DNA of 64,000 nt from NCBI GenBank assembly GCA_024734555.1, contig JANPWX010000449.1:5058904-5122903 (forward strand), read 5' to 3'. Shown piece by piece: positions 53,101-64,000 of the stretch. Made by a program: the position numbers and the translations under genes. The notes beneath the pieces were generated by a model. The model was not told where the DNA came from, did not search any database, and worked only from the letters and a program-made list of their open reading frames with translations. Each line of letters starts with the position of its first letter. Position 1 is the first letter of the stretch. Origin of the DNA: Trochalopteron elliotii (Eukaryota; Chordata; Aves; Passeriformes; Leiothrichidae).

Positions 53101-53445
53101 GAAGTTTAGAATTTCAAATCTTTATAAAAATGGCCATGTATTTGCAAAGAACTCAAAAGAGTAAAACTCGACTGAAAGATGGCAAAAACAGTGGCCACAG
53201 ATTTTACACGAAAACTTGGAGACTATGTTTTTTAACTTCTGAAGCATAAAGCATGGAAAACTTCTGAACAGTCTGAAGCTCATGACCTTGCTTACTGAAG
53301 TATTCCTTAGTCATTATAGTACTGATACTATGGTTGAGAACATGTATTTGAGTACGGGATGTATTAGTTCTCAAGAGGAGAACGTCATGGCACTGAGAAT
53401 GTACTGGCCTTTTCTGTAAAATGAATACAGATTTGTGCATAAACT

Positions 53446-53469
53446 TACTGGTAGCTTAAACTACCAGTA
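53446..53469. repeat. Perfect 9-bp hairpin
   Basis: TACTGGTAG and CTACCAGTA are perfect inverted arms around the loop CTTAAA. It lacks a following T or A run in either direction that would suggest a defined signal. Confidence 0.85.
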
Positions 53470-56400
53470 CAGAAATGTAATGTGATATTCGTAGAAAATG
53501 GGAGTTTATAATTACATTTCTAAAGGCATTATATCACAACCTAAATATAAACAACATTTTTCAAAACTGGTGAAAATCAGTCTCGAGTGATTGCAGGACA
53601 GTCCAGATTTCCCATAATGTTTCAGTCTTGGGTCTTAACAATGAGCAAACATTAAGGCTGTATACAGTGTCAGGCATATAAAAGAAGAAAATAAAGATCC
53701 AACATACTAAGTGTATTATTTTGCCAGGAATAAAAGCCCAAGGAAGTTTTGTGTGGTATCACTCAGAGAGAGTGCCTGTTTAGCCAAATAATGAAACCAA
53801 AAAGAAAGCAGGAATTCAGATAACAAAGCTGTGGATTCTGACTGTAAAATGAATGTATGTAATTATATTGTCTTATACAAATACTCAATAAAATTTCAAT
53901 TAAAACTTTCATGATGAAGCAAAGAAATTCTGGCAGCTGACCACAGTTCATTTTCAAAAAACATTTAGGACTCTGCTTAGACAAGGAAGGTGGGACTTAG
54001 CACTCCACAGAAAGTAAAGTATAGCGTCAAGGAAAATCTACAATGCAAAATCTTCAAGGACAAATTCTGCCCTGTTTAGAGAAAGGACAAAGACACTAAC
54101 ACCTACAGGATCAGGCCTGGTTTTGCTCTGTTTGGCTTGACATTACCCAGCCAATATATAAAAGCATGCAGCCAAAAACACACGCACAATAAATGCTGCC
54201 TTTACACAGTAGTTAAAGGGTGCAAGAGGGAAATGTTTCAGAAAGGAAACTGACGGGAAAAGAGCTGAGAAAGTAGGCCTACAAAGGCAGAAGGACTCAA
54301 CAGGAAACAAATATTTTAAATGAGCCAATGTCAAATACGTATTAGATGAAGGAGAAACAGAAGCTGTGGGAATCTTAAGCAGGGAAGATTTCAGACTGCA
54401 GAGTTAAGTTTTAAATACCAGAAGACATGGCTGCAGCATATCTAAATAGCTTATTTGATAAAGAGATGGCTTAACTGAAGCCTCATTTCCCAGTACTTGG
54501 CTGATGAACAGCAGGAACTCAGATCCAGAGGAAAACAGGTCAAAACAGTCAGGCCAACAAGTACATATTTAACCCAAACCCACAGCTTTCAAAATTTACT
54601 GAGATATCTCTCCCATGACTTCTGCTCCTGGAGTCCATGCTTCTACTTGCATGTCCACAAACACCAGCCTGCCAAGCATCTGCAGCTACACTGATCTGAA
54701 ATGCACTCCCTGCTTGACCTTTTCTCCCACTCCTCAACTCCAAGCCAAATACAATTAACTCTGATAGTCAGCAGCACCAGTTTCCAAATGCATCACCAGG
54801 TCTCAGTCCTTTCACCTCCTTGTTCTTCTGTGATTTTCACGAACATGTCCCTCCTAATCTTTTCACGAAGGCTGTATGTCAGCAGACTCTTTCCCAGGTT
54901 TCACTCCCTAAAATACAGATTCTTCCAGAACTGTCACCAAGGCTCATAACACCATGCATCTCAATTATAGCAATGTTCTCCCTCAGCCTGGACAAATGTA
55001 ATCTGTCATCATTGTTATCCATTCCAAATGTTGCTGTAAAATTCATTTTCCAAGCCCATCATCTGTCTGTGTCATTCTTACCTGTGCCTCCATCTACTGG
55101 ATAAGCTTTCCTTATCTCATCAGTTATAGCTACTTACTTTGGTTTCCAAGAAATTTCACAGTCTAACTCATCACCCTTCAGCTCTCTCCAAGCATTTCAG
55201 TCTGTATCCAAGAGTTCATTTTGCTTGCCCTCTATGTCTGACTAGTTAAATGTGAGGATCTTTGTTCTTTCTGTGCTGTATCTCTCTATAAACATCCCTG
55301 GACGAGGAGCATGAGACAAATGAAAATATCGGGTTCATTGCCAGATTAGAAGCAGTGAGGTTCTGAATACAAAATTCTGTAACAGTAAAGCTGGGTAAAT
55401 AATTTACAACATGAAATTTATTTATTGAATTTTACTTAATTTTCTGTTTACAAAATTGTGAATTTGGTATTCTAATGCACCAATTTTGGTTTGGGAAGGA
55501 AGTGATAAACTTTGCAAATTATTCTTGCCATGATGCTTAAAAACAAGCAATTTCAAAAACTGATGTATTTAAGTCACATGATAAATTTCTGTATCCTAGT
55601 TACATGAGTATACCTTTGAGATGGGCTGGGTACAAATAATGGTGATTAAGTATCTAAAATTCACTACCTGACAATAACTTCTAAAATCGTAATTGTTGTG
55701 GTGGTGATCATTCCTAGCAATAAAATTTGCTTAAAAAAACATTTGGAGGGGAGAAAAAAGGTACATATAGCTCCAAAACAGCCAAAGTGTACAGTGCCTT
55801 GCTCATGAGTGAGCAGTGGTGGGAATCAAGGGACACGTAAGGTCCAGGGATGGGGAGAGTAGGGAGATAGAGAAAATCCAGGATAAAAGGATCTAAGAGG
55901 GAACTGCCTATATTATGGCAGCAGCAGCAGAGGAGTGTTAGAGCTCTAAGCCATTCTTCCATAGAAAAACAGGTTTTAGTCATACCTTTGCTCACAGAAT
56001 TACATGGAAGTCTCAACATGGAAGTGCTTTCCTTTTTACCAATGCATAAATCTCATTTTGCCTATCTCAACAGACTTTATTTCACTGGTCAGGACAGTCT
56101 TTTCACAGAGAAAAGCCACAGTTGCCCAAAGCTAGGTGAAAGGCAGAAAGCTAAATGGTCTAAATGATATAACATTCATGACCTCAGCATAAATATTCCT
56201 TCTTAGTGTTCTCATAGGACTCAACCAACCATCTTTACAGTTAGATCATAGTTTTACAAACTTTATATCCTATTCCCATGCAACCACATTTTCCAACAAA
56301 GGATACTCTGAATGCTTCAAAACAGCTGAAATTAATCACCTGGGAGCACCGTGAGTACACCCATGTGAACACACAGCATGTGAAGCAGGGTCACTAGGTG

Positions 56401-57732
56401 AGACCCTGACTCTGGGATAGAAGTTCCTCAAGTCCTGTTCTTGAAGCTGAGTCATAAACCAGTGCAGCAACATTAGACTAACAAAAACTGAGATCACACT
56501 CACCATCTTCTCTGACAGTATCACCATAACAATTTTCAAATGAGGCTGGTACCTTCCACTGCATTCATGTCCCAAGATGGCCTTTGGCTTCTGACCATTA
56601 GTAAAACAAACCCCTAAACCAGGAGCCCAAAACTTCTTTGCAGTGTGCTTGTTTACTTTGGTAAACTGCCCTACCAACCTTAAGCTATACCATTTTCAGT
56701 TTTATTGGTGGTACATGCTGTAACTTTTCAGCCATGATTATTAATTAGGTGGGTAGTATTTATTTTTGAACTCCTTTTAAAGTGCATTAAAGGCTAGAAA
56801 TGAAAGGAGCGGGACACTTGTGAGACCTTTTTCTTTACAGCCTATCAACAAATATTATACGATACAGTTTGAAAACTGCTAGTTTGCAAACCTCAGGCAT
56901 ATAATAAAGTCAATATATAATTTCACAACCACATCTCTTTTCTCTTGTGCATTAACATATAAAAAGAAACTCATTCTATTTCTTCTATCATGAAATTAAA
57001 GTCATTCCATACACAAAACAGTCTGTATGTTTCACAGGATAATTACACTGCTAATATCTTCAGTGCATTTATTAAATTCTACCTCCCGTGCTTCTTCTCT
57101 CAAACACATACTGGACAGCAAATCCATTTAAGAGAAGAGAAGATGAGTTCTCTAATGGCACCAACATGTGTGACATTTCCTTTGGAGAGTGGCAATCAGT
57201 GCCATGTCCCATGCATTACATTTACTATGCATAGATATCTGCTCTCCTCTTCCTGTTTTTCAGTGGAAAGTTGAAGTTTTTCATAATAACTTTTTTTAGC
57301 AAAAGCTCTGCTCCTTATGGAAAATTTTAGTTCTTTCAAGGGAGAGATAAATGCCTAAACCCTAAACCATTCACGTTGAAAGTAAGTTCCTTCCAGGAGC
57401 TGCAGCTTGGGTTAGGATTCATCACTGTGTACTTCTTCATTATTAGGATGTGTCATCTAAAGGAAACCAGGCTATCATGTATATTTCTGTAAGAAAATGG
57501 GAATATGAGGCCTTTATTCCCATGGGAGTACCAAGACGACAGTTTCATATTGAAACACTTGAGTTTCAATGGTCATATTTCAGATCTGGGGTTTTTTTTT
57601 CGCACATAAAACAAAAATATTGCCTTAATATTTTTCTAAGGGAGGTCTGCAATTTAGGAAGAAAGCTACTAGGATTTTTTCTGCCCTCATTTCAGTTATC
57701 TTTTGCTAGGTTAGGGCTTGAATTGTTATTAC

Positions 57733-58218
57733 CTTGTAGATGTCAAGGAATCCACACTGGTGGTCGAAGCGCGTGTAGAGCTCGTTGAGCATGCTGATGA
57801 CCTGCATGGGCGTGCACTGAGCACAGATGGCAGTGAAGCCAACAATGTCTGAGAAGAGCATGGTGACATCATCAAACTTCCTGGCCTGAACCTGCTGCCC
57901 CTGCCACAGCTGCTGGGCCACTTCTTCAGGAAAAATAGAAATAAGGAGATCTACAGTCTTCTTTTTCTCCTCTTCCAGGGCTCGGTGTGTACATTCCAGC
58001 GTTGCCTTCAGCTTATCCATTCGTTTTTTCAAGCCATCCTGTGCCTTTGCTTGCTCCCCAACCAATATGACATCACGAGTGGCATCATGGATGGGTATGT
58101 CCGAAAGATGGAGGCCTCGGCCCATCAGCTCATCCAGCTTGTCCACACAGGGGGAACCCAGAAACAATATTGAGTTTGATTCTGGCACATGAATCATTTG
58201 TCCTTTAATTTCCATCAC
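57733..58218 (-). CDS. GUCY1A2: GUCY1A2 internal coding exon: end of PAS-like region, signalling helix, start of cyclase catalytic domain
   Basis: This exon encodes 162 codons of the alpha-2 subunit of soluble guanylate cyclase, the cytosolic heterodimer that makes cGMP from GTP when NO binds the haem of its beta-1 partner. It opens with the end of the PAS-like region (motifs [18 protein letters not shown] and [18 protein letters not shown]), runs through a charged coiled-coil signalling helix (about residues 60-95 of the exon, with [11 protein letters not shown]) and enters the catalytic domain at [12 protein letters not shown]. The first Asp of that motif is one of the two metal-binding Asp residues that alpha subunits supply. 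The exon ends at DIYK. Bounds come from splice sites: acceptor TTTACAG before GTG at 58218, with a 17-T tract next to it, and donor AAG|GTAATA after 57733; both junctions are phase 0. The match is to alpha-2 rather than its paralogue alpha-1 (GUCY1A1), judged from remembered family sequences. Relative to remembered mammalian alpha-2, a Cys in KATLECTH and an Ile in VDLLISIF look unusual. Confidence 0.97.
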
Positions 58219-58222
58219 CTGT

Positions 58223-58239
58223 AAAAAAAAAAAAAAAAA
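58223..58239 (-). other. Polypyrimidine tract (T17) of the GUCY1A2 acceptor
   Basis: On the minus strand a run of 17 T is followed by ACAG and the exon at 58218. It is the acceptor's pyrimidine tract reduced to a homopolymer, so its length is likely to vary between individuals. Confidence 0.85.
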
Positions 58240-61200
58240 TGAGTTCAGACAAGGGGAAAAATCAGCTTATAGATGTGGATCCTCATTCTACTTTCTCTGT
58301 CTTTTCAGCTAAAACAATTAACTGTAGCCTTTTATACAGAAGCCTCTTGCACTCACCTACTCAAGTAAGGAGACTCACATTCTGCTCACCAAATTGAATC
58401 AGAAAATAACCTAAACTGACACACAAGTATTCCCAAATCAGACATTGGATTTTATTTGTACCCAATTAAATAAGAAAGCAATAATATGCATTCTCAGCAT
58501 GCCATCTAAATAATGCTCCTGGAATGTACCTGGCCTTAGAAATAAATGTCAGAGTTGTTCTTTCTCTGTTACTTAGCTATAAATTACAAAAAAGCAAAAA
58601 AAAAAGTAAAGATAAATTGTAGCTGTCTGAAAGGAGGTTAGTGAAATCAAGTGTCTTCTGTTTCTTTACAGCAAAATATCTAATACAAGTCAATTGTGGA
58701 ATTTTATAGAGGAATCAAATGAAAATAGGTGTGAAAAACAGCTCTATAAAATAACAAATAGCATGGAAATATCATAGTAGTCCTCCTGTTTCCTGTTTTC
58801 CTTCTCACACATGCAGCAGAGTTGAAGGCTGACACTCAGAATCTGCAGATATATTGGTAATAGAGATTCATCCAATTTGCATTTGTGGAATAGCAGAAGG
58901 TACAGTAGGGAAGGAGCATCAGGTGGTTGATCACACTAGTTTATAGCTTTTGCATTTGCCTGTTAAATGGCTAGATGTTTTGAGCACTGTCCAAGGGTTG
59001 ATATCACTGAGGCCCTGGATTGTTACCTCCTGCTCCATGATGGCAGTCAAGCACAAAACCACCAGACTGAAATGGACACTGAAAACTAAATTAAATCAGA
59101 CAAACTGTGTCTCTTTGTAAATACAGCTTGCCATAGCCTCTGTCATGAAAAAGAGCCCCATTAACATTTCCATTCCAGGATTGCACAAAGACCAGGGCAA
59201 CACTGTGCTAGGTGATCTAAAATACTCAGAGATCTTACCCATAGGATCTCATAGTCAATACAGGCACAACACACAAACCTTGTGCATCTAAGCAGCATTA
59301 GGCACCATAATGCTTTGTATCTGTGTTTTCTATTCCACACAGTCTCTTGAAATGAAAAGGCCTCCTCCAGTCACCATTTCTTTCATCATGTAGGCATTCA
59401 CTTGCTGTCACATGATTCACTTACCATTTAATCCTCTTTCCATCCATAATCCTACCAAGTAAAACAGAAAAATCTCCATCAGGGAATCCAGAGGTGTCTG
59501 TAATAATGATGTGATTTGAGTGTTCAGTGGCCTGAAAGCTCCTGCTGAGGTGACAGGTAATCCTACAATGTACTTCCGTGTTTGGGGGAGATTTTAAGAA
59601 GCTCCTCTTTCTATTAGTTTGTTGGTTTTTTTTTTAATATCAGGTAATATGCTGTCATTGCAGACTCTATGACAGCTTGGGAATTGAGTCTCTCCTGCCT
59701 CTATTGCCCTCTGCCTTCTCTGCTAGCAACCTAACATGCAGATTCTGATGTCAGCCAGGGAACTCAGCAAGTGGAAATAAATGCAAGTCATTAAAATTGT
59801 CAAATTTTCTACTTTATGTTCCTGCACACCTACTAATATTTACATTTCTAAGCCTTGCTTCCTCAGTTTCACTCTGGGACATTTATCTCTGTGAAAAGCC
59901 TAGTCAGCTACCTATATGAGCTGATTTAATGCTCCATGGCCAAGTGTTCTTTTTCTACTTTTGAAATATGTCTCCCTGAGAAATGGGATGCTTTCTTCAT
60001 GCATGCAGTCTCATGCTTTCAAAAGGGCACAGGCACAATGGTTTGAACTCCAAAGCACAAGTTACCAAGTATGAAATACATGGTACAGCATTTCTAAATT
60101 CTCTTCCTATTTTGTTCCCCTGTGCCAGAGAGTATTCTGTTTGTAGAATTTCGCTCTTGTGCAAAATAAAAGTATCTCATATTATCACTTGCCTCTTCCA
60201 TCTCCAGGTGAAAACAGGGTGTTTTCAACTCAGGAGGAGAGATTGTGACCACAGACCCTGGCTGAGCCAGCCTAGCCTGGGGTTGAGCTGTTTGTCAGCA
60301 AGGCAAGGCACCTGGCTTGGAGCTGTGTTTCTCCTGTTAACCTGCTGTGAGACTAGAAGAAAATTAATGCATCCCTCTGTGCTCCCACTTCGCCTCTGTC
60401 AATTTGAGGTGTTAAACTCTTTGACGTGATCTTGGTCTGTGTTAATACATTGTGCCAGCCTTCCCTGGGGTGGACTGTTCTCAGGAAACACTGACTGAGT
60501 AAATAATGTACTAAACAGGCACTCTGGAGTCCTCTGCTCTGCTTCTGGGTAACCCCAGGCAAATTATCAACCCTGACTTCTTATTTGGCCTTTCACTGCA
60601 GCAGGAGCAATGCTACTGACCACTCGGTAACACACTTTGGGACTTACATGTGGAAAGCAACAAAAGACAGACAATCCTGTAAAATGCTTAACTAATAATA
60701 ACCAAGTGAGCTGACCCCTTGCTTCAACAAGGCTGAGTGTTTCCAGAGCATTTTTAGAAAATTTGCAAAGATATTCTCCCTACACAACTGATTAGTTTCC
60801 TAAAACTGCTGAAAGTTCAGTGATATTTCAGCTTTATCCCCTGAGTATTACTATCACTTGTTCTGCTTTACATGAATTGTTGACGTTTCCTATCTTTTCT
60901 TTCATGTTACATTAGTGATTCTGTCGTCCTGCTCTCTCGGTGACTGATGGATGTTTTAGAAAATGGCCTGCCAGTCTCTTCAAGTTGCCAAATCAGAGAA
61001 CAGAACAGCAGACAAAAAACTGTCCCACCTTTCCTGGGGAGAAACACTCAGGTCTTGTAAAGAACGATAGCAGAGAAGAGTTAAGACTGCATCATTCTTC
61101 TCGGTTTTTGCAAAGCCCTTTCCTTTCCTAAGAAGCTTCAGAAATGATTCAGACACTTTCTAGCCAACTTCAGTCTGCAACTGTGATCCAGCATGAGCTC

Positions 61201-62447
61201 CATCTCTCTTCTTTGATTTTTCTTGTTTCTTATATTCTTCTTTGTATCTTAAAATATAAATGATGTTATAGGATATCAGGTTTGCCTGAAGCTTGCCACA
61301 GTAAGTCACACTTCTGAGCACCTCCCCAAACCTGGACAGCTTTACACCGGACCATAAGCCTACCAGGATGGCATCATCCATCTTTCTTGTAAGCAGTGAA
61401 AGATGGGAACATTTCTGTCATCAATTGTATTTCATTACTGCTACATTTCATTGCCTTCCTGTCTCTTTAATTATATTCTCGCTGAATAAAATGAGAATAA
61501 TTCTACCATTTTCAGAGGAAATTTTCCTGATTTACATTGGTGTAAGAGAACATTTTGAAAAGAGCAATTATAGATCATATTTTACAGTCTTATGTTGCTG
61601 TGAAATGACAGTGCAGCCTAAGTAGCTCCAAGATGAAAAACCACAAACGTATAGCTGAATTTTACTTCCACTGCAAACCCAGTGCAAAGAAAGGGAGCAA
61701 ACAGCTCCTGATTCTAAGGAACTCTTTCAGCCTCTCCCACCAAAGACCCAGCTCAGAAATACTGACAGATTCTCAAGCTGCTTTTTGAGAACAAGGAGAG
61801 TTGCCTACTGAGCAGTGCACCACCAGCTACTTCATTAGGTACAAAATACCCAACCCTCTGCACACCCTCTGCATACTCTGGATGCAAGCCACCCTAGGAC
61901 CAAAAAAAGCTTATGAATCAAATGCCAAATCCACTGCCTAATCTTTAAGGAAAAGCTTCACTGATCGCACTGAATAAGGATACTACTCTGCACAAAGATG
62001 TGGGTTTTGGAATAGTGACTGAGAGCAAGTGTGTACATCTCCTCAAAAAGATTAATAAAATACAGGATGGTATCCTTGAGAAATAACTGGGGGCTTACAA
62101 AGGATTTTCTTTCTAATTGGCTAGACCTTTTCTGCACCCTCTGCAATCCACAAACTTCAATGGAGCTGCTCCTTTGATTTTGATCAGTGCATAAACTCTC
62201 CCAAACTGTGATTATAGTCTTCTTTTCTGGTTTTATTTATAGGGATTAGTTAGAAACTTACAGTGCAGGCCACACTTTCATACACAGTTGCACATGCATG
62301 CTTGAGTTCATACAATGAACAATTTCAGTAAGAGATAATGATGCTGCTTCCTCATCCATCTCATGGCTATTTAGAGGATGGCAAGACTGAGGCAAAATCA
62401 GCTTGAACCTGAACACCACCACCATCATCACTTCAAGGCACAAAGAG

Positions 62448-62920
62448 TATAGGGTGACACCTGGAGTTTCATGTCCAGTTCTGGGATCCACAGTACAGGA
62501 GACACATGGACATGCTGGAGAGCATCCAGCAAAGGTCACCAAAGATGACAGGAGCCTGGGACATCTTCCCTATGAAGAAAGGCTTATGGGACTGTTTAAC
62601 CTGGAGATGAGAAGACTCAGGATGATAAGGGATAACAGAGTAAGACTCTTTCCAGCAGTGCCCAGAGATAGGACCAGAGGCCATACACATAAACTACCCA
62701 AAGGAGGCTCCCTCTGAACATCAGAGAACACTTTTTTTATATAGGGTCACCAAGCACTGCTACAGGGTGCCTACAGAGATTGTGGGGTTTCCATCCTTGG
62801 AGACACTCAAAAGCCACATGGATGTGGTCCTGGGAAACTGACTCTAGGTGACTCTGCTTGAGCAGAGAGTTGAACAAGATGGCCTCCAGAGGTTTCTTCC
62901 AACCTCAGTCTGTGAAATGA
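62448..62920 (+). mobile_element. CR1 LINE, 5'-truncated, ORF2 end plus 3' UTR
   Basis: The segment reads TGTCCAGTTCTGGGATCCAC, CATGGACATGCTGGAGAGCA and TATGAAGAAAGGCTTATGGG in CR1 order, then TTTCCATCCTTGGAGACACT, TTGAACAAGATGGCCTCCAG and TTCTTCCAACCTCAGTCTGTG at its 3' end. The open frame at 62403-62717 is a shadow of it. Confidence 0.92.
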
Positions 62921-64000
62921 ACAAAAGTAAAAGGCTCAAATTGGAAAAAATTAGTTAATATGTGATATTCTTATATTCATTGGGAGAGTGAGAATGCAAT
63001 CATCATTGGTGAAGAGCTGGATTATGCATTACTGGAGATTTGTGAGACCTGTCAAAGGTGATCAATCTGTCTGGAAAGCAGAGAAATGAAGCGGTGACTC
63101 AACAGAAATCTACACGGAAACAGGAAGGAAAGAGATAGTAGGGTATGATTTTGTATGCAAACAAAAACTACTCAAGTTATTTCTGGGATAATTAATGTAA
63201 TGTCAGTGTGGAATTCACTGCTTCAGTCAGTTTATGCCTCTTTCTAGAGGCAACAAGAGAAATAGGTGCTTCTGGAATAAAAGTTGTGTGATCTACATGA
63301 GACATCCAAGTCACGGTCCAATGAGTCGTGCCTCATGTGCAGAAATACTTAGATTTCCCTGTTGTGAAGGGAGCACAAGGCTTGAACATACATGCCTGTA
63401 CTAGTGAGTTAAGTCTACCTCCTATCAGAATAAACTTAATATGTAAGAGTGAATGTACTGTGGTGCATTGAAAGATACCTAAATGTGAATATGTTAAGTA
63501 CATTAAGGGAAATATGAGTTCTCTATTGGTCTAACAGATTTCTATTTTAAACGCTCCAAACCTCAGTTCAATAAAATGAAGATTTGATATGCCTGTAAAA
63601 TTACTGCATCTCTGTGGCTGGCTGACAACCAGATAAGCAGAGCATGACTCTCTGACCCTTAAGACAGAAAAAGGAACAGCTATTAAAACTTCTCCAATAC
63701 TCCTACTCTGCTTGTAGAGTGCGGTAAGTCAGAGCCACAGCCAGCAGAGCTAGCTATGGAGAAAGATCCACGAAAATAAGAAAAAATCATTTTCTAACGA
63801 AACCCTGATTTGCTATTTTATCTGTAGACAAAAATAACAAAATACCCTCTTCCATTACACCCGTTTTATTGGGAAAAAAAAAAGACAAAGAGAAATACAT
63901 ATCATTTCTAAAGAAATGAAAAATAACTTTTCAATCAATGCCTGACACAATTGAATAAACTAGACTAGGTTTGCTCAGCACAACTCAGGATGTGCTTGGG

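Larger units (their letters stand above)
40009..57732 (-). other. GUCY1A2: GUCY1A2 intron, 17,724 bases
   Basis: The intron has canonical ends (GTAATA donor at 57732, GCAG acceptor at 40009). It contains CR1 LINE fragments at 42444-43206 and 46680-47175. A short stretch richer in G+C and retaining CpG lies at about 40600-40890. The rest is AT-rich sequence in which I see no gene, RNA gene or recognisable repeat family. A 9-bp perfect hairpin is at 53446-53469. Confidence 0.9.
58219..64000 (-). other. GUCY1A2: GUCY1A2 intron (upstream of the 57733-58218 exon), partial
   Basis: No exon of the amino-terminal half of the cyclase was recognised here, so the previous exon lies beyond the window. 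The stretch is AT-rich unique sequence apart from the CR1 fragment at 62448-62920. Its last bases next to the exon are a 17-T polypyrimidine tract and the ACAG acceptor. The open frames at 59983-60429 (plus), 60353-60562 (minus) and 61160-61381 (minus) match nothing I know and have no coding signature. Confidence 0.85.

Noticed and set aside
57985..58173. Plus-strand open frame of 62 codons
   Set aside because: It lies opposite the GUCY1A2 exon and is open only because of that exon's codon use.
57733..58218. Assignment to the paralogue GUCY1A1
   Set aside because: Stretches such as [15 protein letters not shown] and [13 protein letters not shown] fit alpha-2 as I remember it and differ from alpha-1.
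59983..60429. Plus-strand open frame of 148 codons
   Set aside because: No domain or family is recognisable, composition matches the intron, and no splice or start context supports it.
1..64000. CRISPR arrays, operons, tRNA or rRNA genes
   Set aside because: No regularly spaced repeats or recognisable RNA gene motifs were seen, and the sequence is plainly vertebrate intron.

Overview
The window is vertebrate nuclear DNA, almost certainly from a bird. It is AT-rich and intron-like, with no compact genes. It is dotted with 5'-truncated CR1 LINE copies of the avian type, recognisable by their 3' ends carrying ATTCTATG-like octamers and by degenerate reverse-transcriptase reading frames. It also holds one well-preserved solo LTR. 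I cannot name the species.

One gene is present, on the minus strand: GUCY1A2, the alpha-2 subunit of the nitric-oxide-sensitive soluble guanylate cyclase. Three internal coding exons lie in the window, in transcript order 58218-57733, 40008-39865 and 10681-10527. Joined, they read without interruption (162 codons, 48 codons, then 51 codons plus 2 bases) and encode the end of the PAS-like region, the signalling helix and most of the class III cyclase catalytic domain. The earlier exons (start codon, H-NOX-like and dimerisation regions) must lie beyond 64000. The last coding exon must lie below position 1; I searched 1-10526 by eye for its characteristic C-terminal residues and did not find it. 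The exons are separated by introns of 17,724 and 29,183 bases.

Layout: 1-10526 is the last intron, with one large and one small CR1 fragment and a possible ERVL-like LTR scrap. 10527-10681 is an exon. 10682-39864 is intron with several CR1 fragments, a 134-bp near-perfect inverted repeat (14217-14614), an old interspersed repeat near 27290, a 456-bp solo LTR (29375-29830) nested in a CR1 copy, and a CR1 fragment at 38155. 39865-40008 is an exon. 40009-57732 is intron with two large CR1 fragments. 57733-58218 is an exon. 58219-64000 is intron with one CR1 fragment. I found no nested gene, tRNA or CRISPR array.

The two most notable signals are a 50-bp tandem duplication that copies the 5' splice site of the 10527-10681 exon, so that a second identical donor sits 50 bases downstream behind an in-frame stop, and the very young 134-bp inverted repeat in the neighbouring intron, which would form a long hairpin in the GUCY1A2 pre-mRNA.
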